The notes beneath the pieces are model-generated. The model worked only from the letters and a program-made list of their open reading frames with translations, was not told where the DNA came from and made no database searches. Below, in pieces: positions 32,473-42,595 of a DNA stretch of 64,000 nt (the stretch's first letter is position 1; each line of letters begins with the position of its first letter). The position numbers and the translations under genes were made by a program. This DNA comes from Candidatus Tectimicrobiota bacterium (GTDB lineage Bacteria > JACPUC01): assembly GCA_016192455.1 (NCBI GenBank), contig JACPUC010000017.1, forward strand, positions 1 through 64,000, read 5' to 3'.

Positions 32473-33678
32473 TCAGGACCGATACGCCGCATTGATGCGG
32501 ACATACTCCTCGGAGAGGTCGCTCGTCCACACCGTGGCCTCTCCCCGCCCCAGTCCCAGGTCGATGCGCAGGTGCACGTCGCGCTTCTTCAGGAGCGCCG
32601 CGGCCGGCGGCTCCCAGTCGCTCTCCAGGGCGCAGCCATTGGCGGCGATGCAGTGATCGCCGAGGTAGATGCTCACCCGCTGCGGCTCGAACTGGATGGG
32701 CGCCACCCCCAGGGCGGCGATGATGCGGCCCCAGTTCGGGTCTCCGCCGAAGAGGGCGGTCTTCACCAGGGTCGAGCAGGCCACGGCCCGGCCGGCGATA
32801 CGCGCCTCGGCGTCGCTCGCGGCCCCCACGACGCGCAGGGTGACGAACTTCGTCGCCCCTTCGCCGTCGCGCACGATCTGCTGCGCGAGCTGGACGCAGC
32901 ACTCGCGCAGCGCCGCGGCGAAGGCGGCGTACCCCTCGCTGCCGGGCTGCAGCGGCGGCAGGCCGGCGGCCCCGTTCGCCAGGCAAACGACGCTGTCATT
33001 CGTGCTCGTATCGCCGTCAATGGTGATGGCGTGGAACGAGTCCTCCACCGCGGCGCGCAGGGCCTGCTGCAGGGGCTCGGCGGCCACGTCGGCGTCGGTG
33101 GCCAGGAAGGCGAGCATCGTCGCCATGTCGGGGTGAATCATGCCGGCGCCTTTGGCGATCCCGCCGATGGTCACCGGGCAGCCATCGAGGATGATCTCGA
33201 CGGCCGTCTCCTTGGCGAAGGTGTCCGTCGTCATGATCGCCTGCGCCGCCGCGCGGCTGTCGCCGGCGCCGAGCGCGCGCCCCGCCTCGGGGATGCCGCT
33301 GCGCAGGCGCTCCATCGGCAGGAAGGCCCCGATGACGCCGGTGGAGGCCACCAGCACCTCACGCGCCTCAAGCCGCAGCGCCGCGGCGGCCAGGCACGCC
33401 ATCTCGCGGGCGTCGCGCAGGCCGCGCTCACCCGTGCAGGCGTTCGCATTGCCGCTGTTGGCGATGATGGCGCGGGCCCGCCCCGTGCGCGCGACTTCGC
33501 GGCTCACCACCACGGGCGCCGCCGCGACCCTATTGCGCGTGAACATGGCGGCCACCGAGGCCGGACGGTCGGAGACGAGCAGGGCGAGATCGAGGCCTTG
33601 CTTCTTGACCCCGCAGGCGACCCCCGCGGTGCGCATCCCGCGCACCAGAGCCCAGCCCCCACCAACGAGCCGCGCCAT
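32473..33678 (-). CDS. argJ: Glutamate N-acetyltransferase / N-acetylglutamate synthase, bifunctional
   Basis: Moves acetyl from N-acetylornithine to glutamate in cyclic arginine synthesis. The 401-residue proenzyme self-cleaves before the Thr of MIHPDMATMLAFLATDADV, giving two chains. Other motifs: NSGNANACTGERGLRDA, STGVIGAFLPMERL, TIDGDTSTNDSV and GDPNWGRIIAALG. I use ATG 33676-33678 (MARLVGGGWALVRG), with GGGGA eight bases upstream; another ATG five codons earlier is possible. argC is 107 bases upstream on the same strand. Confidence 0.96.
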   Translation of the reverse strand: MARLVGGGWALVRGMRTAGVACGVKKQGLDLALLVSDRPASVAAMFTRNRVAAAPVVVSREVARTGRARAIIANSGNANACTGERGLRDAREMACLAAAALRLEAREVLVASTGVIGAFLPMERLRSGIPEAGRALGAGDSRAAAQAIMTTDTFAKETAVEIILDGCPVTIGGIAKGAGMIHPDMATMLAFLATDADVAAEPLQQALRAAVEDSFHAITIDGDTSTNDSVVCLANGAAGLPPLQPGSEGYAAFAAALRECCVQLAQQIVRDGEGATKFVTLRVVGAASDAEARIAGRAVACSTLVKTALFGGDPNWGRIIAALGVAPIQFEPQRVSIYLGDHCIAANGCALESDWEPPAAALLKKRDVHLRIDLGLGRGEATVWTSDLSEEYVRINAAYRS

Positions 33679-33785
33679 CTCCTTGTTCCCCATTCCCCGC
33701 CACGCATGAGCCCACGGGCGCTGCGACGCTCCGCGGGCGCTGCGCCCCACCCCGGCGCGCGGCCCCCCGGCGCGGCTCCCCGCCC

Positions 33786-34835
33786 TTACAGCGCCAGGCC
33801 GGGGGTGCGCAGGGCGAGGGTCTCCGCCAAGCCGTGCATGAGGTTGAAGTTTTGGACGGCCTGCCCCGAGGCGCCCTTCACGAGGTTGTCGAGCGCCGAG
33901 ATGAGGATGAGGCGGCCCGTGCGGCTATCGACCTCCACCCCGATATCGCAGAAGTTGGAGCCGCGCACGTGGCGCGCTTCCGGCAGCCGCCCGGCGGCGC
34001 AGAGCCGCACGAAGGGCTCCTCGCCGTAGGCCTTGGCGAGCACCTCGCGGAACTGTGAGGCGCTGAGGGGCAGGCGCGGCTGCGCGTAGATGGTGCTCAG
34101 CATGCCGCGCGTCATCGGCAGCAGATGCGGGGTGAAGGTGATCGTCACCGGCACCCCGGCCGCCACGCTCAGCTCCTGCTCGATCTCGGGGGTGTGGCGG
34201 TGGCGCGGCACGCCGTACGCTTTCACGCTCTCGGCGGCCTCCCCGTAAAGGTACTGCGCCTCCAGCTTGCGCCCGGCCCCCGACACGCCGCTCAGGGCGT
34301 CCACGATGATGCTCTCGGGAACCAAAAGCCCCTCGCTCAGCAGCGGGGCCAGCGGCAGGATCGCGCTCGTGGGGTAGCAGCCGGGGTTGGCGACGAGCTG
34401 CGCCTCTTTGATGGCGCTGCGGTAGCGCTCCGGCAGACCATAGACGGCGCGCGCCAGCCAGCTTCGCGCCTCGTGGGCCGCTCCGTACCAGGCCTCGTAG
34501 GTCTGCGCGTCGCGCAGCCGGAAATCCGCGCTCAGGTCGATGACGCGCTTGCCCGCCGCCAGGAAGCGGACCGCGGCGCGCATCGCCGTCTTGTGGGGGA
34601 GCGCCAGGAAAACCGTGTCGCAGCGCTCCTCGAGACCCTCCTCGAGGAGGGGGGAGAGGGTCAGGTCCAGCAGCCGGGCCAGCGACGGGAAGAGCTCGGC
34701 GACCTGCTGGCCGGCGTACTGCTCGGAGGTGGCCACGCTGATCTCGACCGCGGGATGCGCCACCAGCACGCGCAACAGCTCATAGCCGGTGTAGCCGCTC
34801 GCTCCAATGACGCCAACCCGCACGCGCTCCGCCAT
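33786..34835 (-). CDS. argC: N-acetyl-gamma-glutamyl-phosphate reductase
   Basis: NADPH-dependent third step of arginine synthesis. The 349 residues contain VGVIGASGYTGYELLRVL, the catalytic Cys in VANPGCYPTSAILPLAPL, SGVSGAGRKLE and HRHTPEIEQEL. ATG 34833-34835 follows GAAGGCGG. Precedes argJ; the pair argC-argJ downstream of rplM-rpsI is a common arrangement. Confidence 0.97.
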   Translation of the reverse strand: MAERVRVGVIGASGYTGYELLRVLVAHPAVEISVATSEQYAGQQVAELFPSLARLLDLTLSPLLEEGLEERCDTVFLALPHKTAMRAAVRFLAAGKRVIDLSADFRLRDAQTYEAWYGAAHEARSWLARAVYGLPERYRSAIKEAQLVANPGCYPTSAILPLAPLLSEGLLVPESIIVDALSGVSGAGRKLEAQYLYGEAAESVKAYGVPRHRHTPEIEQELSVAAGVPVTITFTPHLLPMTRGMLSTIYAQPRLPLSASQFREVLAKAYGEEPFVRLCAAGRLPEARHVRGSNFCDIGVEVDSRTGRLILISALDNLVKGASGQAVQNFNLMHGLAETLALRTPGLAL

Positions 34836-35041
34836 GTCGCCGCCTTCACCGTAGCCGCCTCGACCCTGCCAGCTCCGCAGGCGGCGTGCGCTTCCTGCAC
34901 GCAGCCCCGACACACGCTGGGGCAGCCGCTTGCGGCGCCCTCCTCAATGCCGCTCGCCGGGGAGCACGCCGACAGCGCTCCCCTCGCTCCACGGCCCCGG
35001 CCACGCCGGGCCACGGCCAAGGAGCGAGGCCGGCGCCGCGA

Positions 35042-35437
35042 CTAGCGCTTCGAGAACTGGAAGCGCGCCCGGGCGCCGCGCTGGCCGTACTTCTTGCGCT
35101 CCTTCTCCCGCGGGTCGCGGGTGAGGAAGCCGCCGCGCTTCAGCGCCCTGCGGTGGGCTTCGTTGAGAATCTGGAGCGCCTTCGAGATGCCGTGCTGCAG
35201 GGCGCCCGCCTGCCCGGAGAGGCCGCCTCCCTTTACCGTCGCCATCACACTGATGCCGCCGATGGTTCCCGTCACCTCAAAGGGGCGGCGCACCAGCATC
35301 TGCGACGTGGGGCGGGTGAAGTAGTTCTCCATCGGCTTGCGGTTCACCGTGATGCTGCCCTCGCCCGGCCAGATCCAGACGCGGGCCACCGAGGTCTTCC
35401 GCCGCCCGGTTGCATAGTAGCGCTGCAGGATACTCAT
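35042..35437 (-). CDS. rpsI: 30S ribosomal protein S9
   Basis: The 131 residues include [51 protein letters not shown] and the conserved basic tail [17 protein letters not shown] that reaches the P-site tRNA. It follows rplM by 18 bases, the universal L13-S9 pair. Confidence 0.98.
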   Translation of the reverse strand: MSILQRYYATGRRKTSVARVWIWPGEGSITVNRKPMENYFTRPTSQMLVRRPFEVTGTIGGISVMATVKGGGLSGQAGALQHGISKALQILNEAHRRALKRGGFLTRDPREKERKKYGQRGARARFQFSKR

Positions 35438-35455
35438 CAGTCTTCCTTCTCCGCC

Positions 35456-35884
35456 TTACTGCTCGAGCGGCTTGGGTTGCTGCGCCGCGTGGGGATGCGT
35501 CGTCCCCGCGTAAACGCGGAGCTTGCGAAAGAGCTGCCGGCCGAGGGAGTTCTTCGGCAGCATGCCGCGCACCGCCTCCTCGATGATGAACTCGGGCTTG
35601 CGCTGCAGGACCTTCTGGGCGCTCTCCTCCTTCAGGCCGCCATGGTAGCCGGAGTGGTGCCGGTAGAGCTTCTGCTCCAGCTTCTTGCCGGTCAGGCGCA
35701 CCGCCGCCGCATTGATGACGATGACGTGGTCGCCGGCATCGACGTGCGGGGTGAAGGTCGGCTTATGCTTGCCGCGCAGGATCATCGCCACCCGCGTGGC
35801 GAGGCGCCCCAAGATCTTCCCCTTCGCATCGATGATGTACCAGGAAGGTTCAATCTCTTCTTTCTTGGCTACAAACGTCTTCAT
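35456..35884 (-). CDS. rplM: 50S ribosomal protein L13
   Basis: The 142 residues, exactly the E. coli length, start [20 protein letters not shown] and contain [36 protein letters not shown] and [18 protein letters not shown]. The ATG at 35882-35884 is used; the frame is open 17 codons upstream but not conserved there. Translated with rpsI. Confidence 0.98.
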   Translation of the reverse strand: MKTFVAKKEEIEPSWYIIDAKGKILGRLATRVAMILRGKHKPTFTPHVDAGDHVIVINAAAVRLTGKKLEQKLYRHHSGYHGGLKEESAQKVLQRKPEFIIEEAVRGMLPKNSLGRQLFRKLRVYAGTTHPHAAQQPKPLEQ

Positions 35885-36031
35885 GGTCGCCTTGGTCCTC
35901 GTCTCAATGTTCACCTCGCGCCGCTTGGCCGCCATTCCTCGAGAGTCTGCCTTGATCCCAGGACGCCGCCTGCTCCCTGCTGCTCTACCCCTGCGCCAGC
36001 AGCGACGACCGTCAGCCCCCAGGGACAGCCC

Positions 36032-36409
36032 TTAACGGCTCGACAGTTCGAAGGCGCCGGGCAGATGGTGCAGCGCCGCCACCGACGCATCGGCGGCCAG
36101 CTCCACGGCGATGACATCGAACCGGCAGGGCAGCGCGTGGAGACGCCGCCGCTGCAGGTAGGCCTGCGCCAGGCGCGCCAGGCGCCGCTGCTTGGCGCGC
36201 GTCACCGCCGCCTCGGGCGGCGCCAGGCTCCCCGCTTGCCTCGCCTTCACCTCAACGAAGACGAGGGTCGCGCCGTCCCGCGCGATGAGGTCGATCTCCC
36301 CCAGCTTCGAGCGCACGTTGCGTTCGAGCACCTTCCAGCCTTGCCGCCGCGCCCAGCGGACGGCGGCCTCCTCGCCCAGCGCGCCCCGCCACCGCCGCAG
36401 CCAGCTCAT
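36032..36409 (-). CDS. yraN: YraN / UPF0102 family nuclease-fold protein
   Basis: 125 residues. Contains the PD-(D/E)xK-like core LGEIDLIARDGATLVFVEVK with Glu, Asp and ExK residues, preceded by GEEAAVRWARRQGWKVLERN. The family resembles Holliday-junction resolvases; its role is not established. Its ATG overlaps the rnhB stop (ATGA at 36406-36409), so it is coupled to rnhB, the usual partner. Confidence 0.94.
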   Translation of the reverse strand: MSWLRRWRGALGEEAAVRWARRQGWKVLERNVRSKLGEIDLIARDGATLVFVEVKARQAGSLAPPEAAVTRAKQRRLARLAQAYLQRRRLHALPCRFDVIAVELAADASVAALHHLPGAFELSSR

Positions 36410-37107
36410 GGCGCCGGCTCAGCCGGCCGCGCCGGCGCCGCGAGAACACCGCGAAAGGTGCGGCGATGCACGGCGGTCGGGCCAAGGCGCCGCAGCGCCT
36501 CGAGGTGCGCCGGCGTGGGGTACCCCTTGTGCCGCGCCAAGCCATAGCCCGGGTAGCGCCGCTCCAGCGCAGCCATGATGCGGTCGCGGCTCACCTTGGC
36601 GATGATGGAGGCCGCGGCGATGCAGGCCGAGTGGACATCCCCCTTGATGATGCTGCGCTGCGGGCTGGCCAGGTGCGGCAGCGGCTGGTTGCCGTCAATG
36701 AGCACGAGGGCCGGCCGCACCCCCAAGCGCCGCACCGCTTTCAGCATCGCCCCCTGCGTGGCCCTGAGGATATTCTGCGCCTCGATCGCCCGCGGCGACA
36801 TGGCGCCCAGGGCAACGGCCACCGCTTCCCGGAGGATGGCGCCGAAGAGCGCTTCCCGCTGCCGGACAGTCAGTCGCTTCGAGTCGCGCAACCCCCACAG
36901 CTCGGGAGACGGCGGCAACACCACCGCCGCGGCAACGACGGGCCCCGCCAGCGGACCGCGCCCCACCTCATCCACGCCGGCCACCAAGGCAGGGCTCGCC
37001 GCGCCATCCCCCGTTCTGACGTCGCCAGCGCCGTTGCCGGCCTCGCAAAACTGCGCCACGCATTCGCGGTCAAACGCCAGCATCGACCGCAGATCGGGGA
37101 AGCGCAC
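36406..37107 (-). CDS. rnhB: Ribonuclease HII
   Basis: Cuts RNA in RNA-DNA hybrids and at single ribonucleotides in DNA. The 233 residues have the acidic active-site motif VAGVDEVGRGPLAGPVV, LRDSKRLTVRQREALF, and ACIAAASIIAKVSRDRIM plus KGYPTPAHLEALRRLG. The GTG start at 37105-37107 has GGAGG eight bases upstream; ATG eight codons later is an alternative. Unusually long N-terminal spacer (about 35 residues) before the catalytic domain. Confidence 0.95.
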   Translation of the reverse strand: MRFPDLRSMLAFDRECVAQFCEAGNGAGDVRTGDGAASPALVAGVDEVGRGPLAGPVVAAAVVLPPSPELWGLRDSKRLTVRQREALFGAILREAVAVALGAMSPRAIEAQNILRATQGAMLKAVRRLGVRPALVLIDGNQPLPHLASPQRSIIKGDVHSACIAAASIIAKVSRDRIMAALERRYPGYGLARHKGYPTPAHLEALRRLGPTAVHRRTFRGVLAAPARPAEPAP

Positions 37108-37165
37108 CCTGCCGCCTCCGTCCCAGCCGCGCCGCGCTCCGTAGCGAGGTGCGGTCCTCGCCAGC

Positions 37166-37510
37166 CTAGCGGTCGCGTTCCTTGATGCGTGCTTTCTTCC
37201 CGGACCGCTGCCGCAGGTAGTAGAGCTTGGCGCGCCGCACCTTGCCTTTCCGGCGCACCTCGATGCGCTCGACCCGCGGCGAGTGCAGGAGGAAGATGCG
37301 CTCCACGCCGATGCCGTAGGAGACCTTGCGGACCGTGAAGGTTTCCCGCACGCCGCCGCCGCTGCGCCCGACGACGTTCCCCTCGAAGACCTGGACCCGC
37401 TCCTTCTCCCCCTCGAGGATGCGCAGGTGCACCCGCACCAAGTCGCCGGGGCGGAAGTCCTCCACGCTGGCTTTCATCTGCTCTTTTTCAAGGTAGTCAA
37501 TCACATTCAT
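37166..37510 (-). CDS. rplS: 50S ribosomal protein L19
   Basis: The 114 residues start [20 protein letters not shown] and include [38 protein letters not shown] and [21 protein letters not shown] 37508-37510; the open frame upstream is not conserved. Between trmD and rnhB as in many bacteria. Confidence 0.98.
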   Translation of the reverse strand: MNVIDYLEKEQMKASVEDFRPGDLVRVHLRILEGEKERVQVFEGNVVGRSGGGVRETFTVRKVSYGIGVERIFLLHSPRVERIEVRRKGKVRRAKLYYLRQRSGKKARIKERDR

Positions 37511-37650
37511 GGCAGTTGTGCTCCGCGCCACCCTCTGAACGTTCGCGCCGCTCCTGCAGCACGCTCGGCGCTGCCACCCCGCGGGGGGGGGCGGCCTCCA
37601 CCTTCGCCGTGCTCGATTGCGGCGGGCAAGCTGAGGAAATTCCTCACCCC

Positions 37651-38412
37651 TCACTGGCGGAGGGGGATCTCCCGCTGCGCCTCCTCGGCCTCGAGTTCCG
37701 CCAGCAACCCCTGGTCCTCCTCGCTTAACGGCGCCTGGGCCAGCAACTCCGGACGCCGGCGGCGGGTCTTCCGCAAGGCTTCCTTCCGCCGCCAGCGCTC
37801 AATTGCCGCGTGGTTGCCGGAGAGCAGCACCTCGGGCACGGCGTAGCCGCGAAAGCCTTGCGGCCGCGTGTAGTGCGGGTAATCCAGCAGCCGGCCGTAG
37901 AACGAGTCCTGGACCACCGAGTCGCGCTTCCCCACGACGCCCGGCAGCAGACGGACCAGGGCGTCGATGAGCACCATGGCGGGAATCTCGCCGCCCGTGG
38001 TGACATAGTCTCCGATGGAGAGCTCCAGGTCAACGAAATGTTCCACGAACCGCTCGTCCACCCCCTCGTAGTGACCGCAGAGGATGGTGAGCAGCGGTTC
38101 CCGGGCCAGGGCTTTGAGGCGCTCCTGCTCCAGCCGCTCCCCCTGGGGAGACATGTAGACGAGCGGGCCGCTCCCCGGCTGCTCGTCCCGCACCGCCTCG
38201 AGGGCCGCAACGAGCGGCTCGATCTTCATGACCATCCCGGAGCCGCCCCCGTACGGCGCATCGTCAACGACCCGGTGCCGATCCCTGGTGGCATCGCGGA
38301 TGTCGTGCAGCCGCAAGTCCACGATGCCGCGCTGCCGCGCTTTGCCGACGATGCTGTCGGCGAACGGCGACGTGAACATCTGCGGGAAGATTGTCAGCAC
38401 ATCAATGCGCAT
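37651..38412 (-). CDS. trmD: tRNA (guanine-N1-)-methyltransferase
   Basis: Methylates G37 of tRNAs reading CNN and some other codons, preventing frameshifts. The 253 residues begin [17 protein letters not shown] and carry the SPOUT knot: [19 protein letters not shown] and [19 protein letters not shown], with [13 protein letters not shown] and [13 protein letters not shown] in the C-terminal domain. ATG 38410-38412 overlaps the end of rimM by 11 bases. Confidence 0.97.
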   Translation of the reverse strand: MRIDVLTIFPQMFTSPFADSIVGKARQRGIVDLRLHDIRDATRDRHRVVDDAPYGGGSGMVMKIEPLVAALEAVRDEQPGSGPLVYMSPQGERLEQERLKALAREPLLTILCGHYEGVDERFVEHFVDLELSIGDYVTTGGEIPAMVLIDALVRLLPGVVGKRDSVVQDSFYGRLLDYPHYTRPQGFRGYAVPEVLLSGNHAAIERWRRKEALRKTRRRRPELLAQAPLSEEDQGLLAELEAEEAQREIPLRQ

Positions 38413-39103
38413 GACGCTCGTGCGTGCAGGCTTCCAGCAAGCCCTCGAGCGGCTGGACGAGGATGCGCCGCGCCGCCAGATCAACCGCCTCGATCACCTC
38501 ATCGGTCGCCGGCAGGAGGAGCTCCCCCGCCGGCGTCTCCACCACCCAGACATCGTGGCTCGCGGTGGAGAAGAAGTCGCGCAGGAGGCCGAGCGGGCCC
38601 TCCTTCGTCTCCACCTGGGCGCCGACAAGGTCGGGCCACAGGTAGGCATCCTGCAGCAGCGGCTGCACCGCCGCGCGCGGCGCCACCACCTCGGCGCCGA
38701 CGAGCTGCTCCGCGTCGCCGATGGAGCGGCAGCCGCCGAGCTGGAGCACGACGAGGCGCCGGTGCGGGGTGAGGCTCTCCACCCGAAAGGTTCTGGCGAA
38801 GGGCGCGCCGCCGGCCGCAGCCCGGCGCAGGAGAACCTCGCGCAGCCGCAGGCGCGCCAGCAGCTCCACCTCCAGGGCGGGCGCCAGCCGCACCGCACCC
38901 CGGCGGCCGTGCGGCCGCGTTACTCGACCGATCACCACGCCTTCGGGCGGCTCCGCCGCCGCCGGTTCTCCGGTGGGGAGAACGTCGCGGCGGCGCTCAG
39001 ACTTCTCATCCTGGGAGGCAGGAGCCGCGCCGGCGGTCGCCTGACGATCGGGCTGCCAGGTGGTTGCTTCCCCCCGGCGCCCATGATCCGCCTCGTCCGT
39101 CAT
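38402..39103 (-). CDS. rimM: 16S rRNA maturation factor RimM
   Basis: Assists 30S head assembly and binds S19. The 233 residues comprise about 52 non-conserved N-terminal residues, then VIGRVTRPHGRRGAVRLAP of the RimM domain and a PRC-barrel domain (DAYLWPDLVGAQVETKEG, HDVWVVETPAGELLLPATDE). Overlaps trmD by 11 bases. The order khpA-rimM-trmD is standard. Confidence 0.93.
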   Translation of the reverse strand: MTDEADHGRRGEATTWQPDRQATAGAAPASQDEKSERRRDVLPTGEPAAAEPPEGVVIGRVTRPHGRRGAVRLAPALEVELLARLRLREVLLRRAAAGGAPFARTFRVESLTPHRRLVVLQLGGCRSIGDAEQLVGAEVVAPRAAVQPLLQDAYLWPDLVGAQVETKEGPLGLLRDFFSTASHDVWVVETPAGELLLPATDEVIEAVDLAARRILVQPLEGLLEACTHERHAH

Positions 39104-39166
39104 CGCCTCGCTCCCCTCCGCGTTCCGGCTCCCCGGGGCCGCCCGGCCCGCAGCGCTGCCGGCGGC

Positions 39167-39397
39167 CTACTCGATGATCTCCAGCACGGCGCGCTTGTTG
39201 ATCTTCGTGGCGGCGGCGTTGAGGAGGGTGCGCATCGCCCGGGCGGTGCGGCCCTGCTTGCCGATGACCTTGCCGAGGTCCTCCCGCGCCACCTTGAGCT
39301 CGATGACCATCGTCCGCTCCCCTTGAACTTCCCGCACCACCACCTCGTCGGGTTTATCAACCAGTGACGAGACGATGTACTCGATCAGCTCCTTCAT
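39167..39397 (-). CDS. khpA: KH-domain RNA-binding protein
   Basis: 76-residue single KH domain: [19 protein letters not shown], then [20 protein letters not shown] containing the GKxGR-type loop that grips RNA, and [23 protein letters not shown] 39395-39397; upstream open codons not conserved. Between rpsP and rimM as in most genomes; homologues act as RNA chaperones. Confidence 0.96.
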   Translation of the reverse strand: MKELIEYIVSSLVDKPDEVVVREVQGERTMVIELKVAREDLGKVIGKQGRTARAMRTLLNAAATKINKRAVLEIIE

Positions 39398-39578
39398 CGC
39401 ACTCCTTCCACGTCCACCTGGCACGCGCTCGCCCCTGCTCGCTGGGGTGAGGACCGCTCTCGGGGGAGCCATGGCGGGGGATGCGCGGCGGTCACGCTCG
39501 GCTCATCCCAACCGTCGCGTCATCTCCACGGGGGACCCCATGGGGGCCGCCTGGCCGAGCAAGTCGAGCCGGACGCCG

Positions 39579-39899
39579 TCACACGCTGCCGCCGGGCGCG
39601 CTCGCAGCCTCCGCGGGCCTTGCCTCCGCCGCCGAGCTCGTGAGCTTGCCGGAGGCGCTCGTGATGCCGGCCCTGGTGAACAGCGACCGCACCGTCTCGC
39701 TCATCTGCGCCCCTTGCTGGAGCCAGTGGATGGTCTTCTCCCGGTTCACCTTGAGCGCCGGAGGCTCCGTCAGCGGGTTGTAGGTGCCGATATGCTCGAT
39801 GAACCGGCCGTCGCGCCGCGCCCGCCCGTCAGCCACGGTGATGCGGTAGAAGGGACGTTTCTTCGAGCCATGACGCTGGAGGCGAATTCGCACAGCCAC
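39579..39899 (-). CDS. rpsP: 30S ribosomal protein S16
   Basis: 106 residues starting [20 protein letters not shown] from a GTG at 39897-39899, eight bases after [26 protein letters not shown] and [18 protein letters not shown] follow, then about 25 extra Ala/Ser-rich residues. First of rpsP-khpA-rimM-trmD-rplS, downstream of ffh. Confidence 0.97.
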   Translation of the reverse strand: MAVRIRLQRHGSKKRPFYRITVADGRARRDGRFIEHIGTYNPLTEPPALKVNREKTIHWLQQGAQMSETVRSLFTRAGITSASGKLTSSAAEARPAEAASAPGGSV

Positions 39900-40116
39900 A
39901 ACAGGGTCTCCTTGGTGGAACAGGTGGGGCCATCTTAAAACCAACAGGGCGGTCGGGAGACAACGTCAACCCAGGCGCGCCTCGATCCTCGGGGGAAAGG
40001 AGCGGCAGCACGCCGGCCGTGCCACCGCGCTCACCCTCGGCCTCAGCCCGGCAGCCGGGAACGATCCCTTCTGGATAGCCTGGGTGGAACCCTAAGGATT
40101 TCCGCAACGAACCGAG

Positions 40117-41454
40117 CTAGCCAAGAGGCAAAGGAAGGTGTCCGCGGCGCAGCTTCTTGCTTGCCTTTCCAACCCCGCCGAAGGAGCGCATCATCTTCTT
40201 CATCTGCGCGAACTGCTTCAACAACCGGTTGACATCCTGGACGGTGGTGCCGCTGCCGCGGGCAATACGCTTGCGGCGGCTGCCGTTGATGAGCGCATGG
40301 TTGTGGCGTTCGCCCATGGTCATGGAGCTGATCATTGCCTCAACCTTCACCAACTCCTTCGCATCCGGTTGGATGTCCTTGAGCCGCTTCATGCCAGGGA
40401 TCAGGTCCAGCAGCCCCTCGAGAGGACCCATCGTCTTCAGTTGGCAGATTTGTGCGGAGAAGTCCTCCAGCGTGAAGGAGTCCTCCTGCAGCTTGCGCTC
40501 CAGCTCCAGGGCCTGCTCCTGGCTGTAGGCGGCTTCCACCTTGTCGATGAGCGACAGCACATCCCCCATGCCGAGAATCCGGGAGGCCATGCGGTCGGGG
40601 TGGAAGGCCTCCAGAGCCTCAACCTTCTCGCCCGTGCCGATGAACTTGATCGGCGCCCCGGTCACCTCGCGGATAGAGAGCGCCGCCCCACCGCGCGCAT
40701 CGCCGTCCAGCTTCGTCAGCACCACGCCGTCGAGCTGCACCGCCTCGTGGAAGGCCTTCGCCACATTCACCGCGTCCTGGCCGGTCATGGCGTCAACAAC
40801 GAGGAGCACCTCGTGCGGCTGCAGGCGGGCCTTGATCTCCCGCAGTTCCTCCATGAGCTCGGTGTTGACGTGCAGGCGGCCGGCCGTGTCGAGGAGGAGC
40901 ACGTCGCAGTGCTGCGCCGCGGCCACGCGCACCGCCTCCTGGCAGATGCGCAGGGGTGACTCGCCCGGGCCGCCGACGTGCACCGGCACGCCGATCTGCT
41001 TCCCCAGGGTTTGAAGCTGCTGGATGGCGGCGGGCCGCTGGATATCCGCCGCGACCATGAGAGGGCGTTTCCCTTCCTGGCGGAACTTCGCGGCCAGCTT
41101 CGCCGTGGAGGTCGTCTTGCCGGAGCCCTGGAGACCGCACATCATGACGATGGTGGGGGCCGAAGGGGCCCATTGCAGCTCCGCCCCCTGGGCGCCCATC
41201 AGGCGGGTCAACTCTTCGTTGACGATCTTGATCACCTGCTGGGCCGGCGTCAGGCTCGCCAGCACCTCCGCGCCGACGGCGCGCTGGCGCACCTTCTCAA
41301 CAAAGGACTTCACCACCGTGTAGTTGACGTCCGCCTCGAGCAGCGCGACGCGAATTTCGCGCAACGCCTCGCCGACGTCCCGTTCGTTCAACGTGCCGCG
41401 GCCGCGGAGCTTCTTGAAGATGCCTTCCAGCCGCTGCGTGAGGCTCTCGAACAT
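40117..41454 (-). CDS. ffh: Signal recognition particle protein Ffh
   Basis: GTPase that targets signal-anchor proteins to the membrane with 4.5S RNA. The 445 residues contain the N domain, G1 MCGLQGSGKTTSTAKLA, LLLDTAGRLHVN, LTKLDGDARGGAALS, and the M domain with GSRRKRIARGSGTTVQDVN binding SRP RNA. ATG 41452-41454 (MFESLTQRLEGIF). Its own strong promoter lies at 41566-41594. The SRP RNA gene was not seen in the window. Confidence 0.98.
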   Translation of the reverse strand: MFESLTQRLEGIFKKLRGRGTLNERDVGEALREIRVALLEADVNYTVVKSFVEKVRQRAVGAEVLASLTPAQQVIKIVNEELTRLMGAQGAELQWAPSAPTIVMMCGLQGSGKTTSTAKLAAKFRQEGKRPLMVAADIQRPAAIQQLQTLGKQIGVPVHVGGPGESPLRICQEAVRVAAAQHCDVLLLDTAGRLHVNTELMEELREIKARLQPHEVLLVVDAMTGQDAVNVAKAFHEAVQLDGVVLTKLDGDARGGAALSIREVTGAPIKFIGTGEKVEALEAFHPDRMASRILGMGDVLSLIDKVEAAYSQEQALELERKLQEDSFTLEDFSAQICQLKTMGPLEGLLDLIPGMKRLKDIQPDAKELVKVEAMISSMTMGERHNHALINGSRRKRIARGSGTTVQDVNRLLKQFAQMKKMMRSFGGVGKASKKLRRGHLPLPLG

Positions 41455-41565
41455 CCTTCCCACCCGCCGCATCGCGCCGGTTGCGGCACAAACCATCACC
41501 TCCGCATGCCCCGCTGCTGCTCGCGGGGCCGCCCGCGCCTCTCGACATGTCGCCGTAAATGGTTG

Positions 41566-41594
41566 AGGATAGTGCCTCTATCCTGAGGTGTCAA
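41566..41594 (-). promoter_or_regulatory. Strong promoter of ffh
   Basis: On the minus strand a perfect -35 TTGACA (41589-41594), 17-base spacer and -10 TATCCT (41566-41571). It probably drives ffh and, by read-through, rpsP-khpA-rimM-trmD. Transcription would start about 100 bases before the ffh ATG. Confidence 0.8.
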
Positions 41595-41683
41595 GGAGGA
41601 AATAGCGCCCCATCCTCCCCCCTCGGCCTGCCCACGGCGCCGCGGCCTCCCACGGCGCAGCGCTTCCGCCTCCGTCAACCTTC

Positions 41684-42352
41684 TCAGCCCGCGGCGGCAC
41701 CCCCCCTGAGCTGTCGGATCACCGTGCCATAGTCGGGCTGCTCGAAGATTGCTGATCCCGCCACGAGGATGGACGCCCCGGCCTCGCGGAGGAGGGCCGC
41801 GTTGCCGGGGTTCACCCCGCCATCCACCTCAATGGCGACGCTCAGACCGCGCTCCGCGATCAGCCGCCGCAGGCGGGCGATCTTGCCCTCGCTGCCGGCG
41901 ATGTACGCCTGGCCCCCAAAGCCTGGGTTGACGGACATGATGAGCACGAAGTCCACGCTGGGGAGAATCTCCTCGACAGCGGTGAGCGGCGTGGCCGGGT
42001 TGAGAACGACCCCGGGGCTTATGCCGCAGGCGCGGATGCGGCCCACCGTGCGGTGCAGGTGCGGGCAGGTCTCCACGTGCACCGAGAGGCTGGTGGCGCC
42101 GGCCTCCTGGAAGTCCTCGATGAGCCGGTCGGGATGCATCACCATGAGGTGGCAGTCGAGCGGCAGCTGCGTGCAGCGCCGCAGCCAGCGCACCACCGGG
42201 GGACCGATGGTGAGGTTGGGGACGAACTGCCCGTCCATGACATCGATGTGCAGCCAGTCAGCGCCGGCCGTCTCGACCGCCTGCACCTCCTCGCACAGGC
42301 GTCCGAAATCAGCGGCGAGGAGGGAGGGAGCAATGAGGATGGGGGCCGACAT
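41684..42352 (-). CDS. rpe: Ribulose-phosphate 3-epimerase
   Basis: Interconverts ribulose 5-phosphate and xylulose 5-phosphate. The 222-residue TIM barrel has IAPSLLAADFGRL, DWLHIDVMDGQFVPNLTIG, CHLMVMHPDRLIEDF, IMSVNPGFGGQAY and AIEVDGGVNPGNA. ATG 42350-42352, directly preceded by a GTG that is also possible. It follows the PASTA gene by 240 bases in which I see no gene. Confidence 0.97.
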   Translation of the reverse strand: MSAPILIAPSLLAADFGRLCEEVQAVETAGADWLHIDVMDGQFVPNLTIGPPVVRWLRRCTQLPLDCHLMVMHPDRLIEDFQEAGATSLSVHVETCPHLHRTVGRIRACGISPGVVLNPATPLTAVEEILPSVDFVLIMSVNPGFGGQAYIAGSEGKIARLRRLIAERGLSVAIEVDGGVNPGNAALLREAGASILVAGSAIFEQPDYGTVIRQLRGGAAAG

Positions 42353-42595
42353 CACCTGCCGCTGCTCCTAGGCGAGGTGAAGGGCCCCGCCTTCCGGCTG
42401 GACCCCTCGCCAGACTCGCAGGCGCGATCATCTCCCGCCACTGCGCCGCGGGCGAGATGCGTGCGAAGACAGCCTCGCCGCCCAGGAGATGCCCCGGCAC
42501 TTCAAACGCGACGAGGTTTGCACTGGAGCTCTGGGACCGCGCGCTGCTGACGCCCCAGACCCTCCGCCACGGTCGGCGGGCGAGGTCTCCAGTGC

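Noticed and set aside
39945-40116. Promoter for rpsP (TTGTCT ... TTTAAG)
   Set aside because: Spacing can only be fitted at 18 bases with weak boxes; read-through from the strong ffh promoter is simpler.
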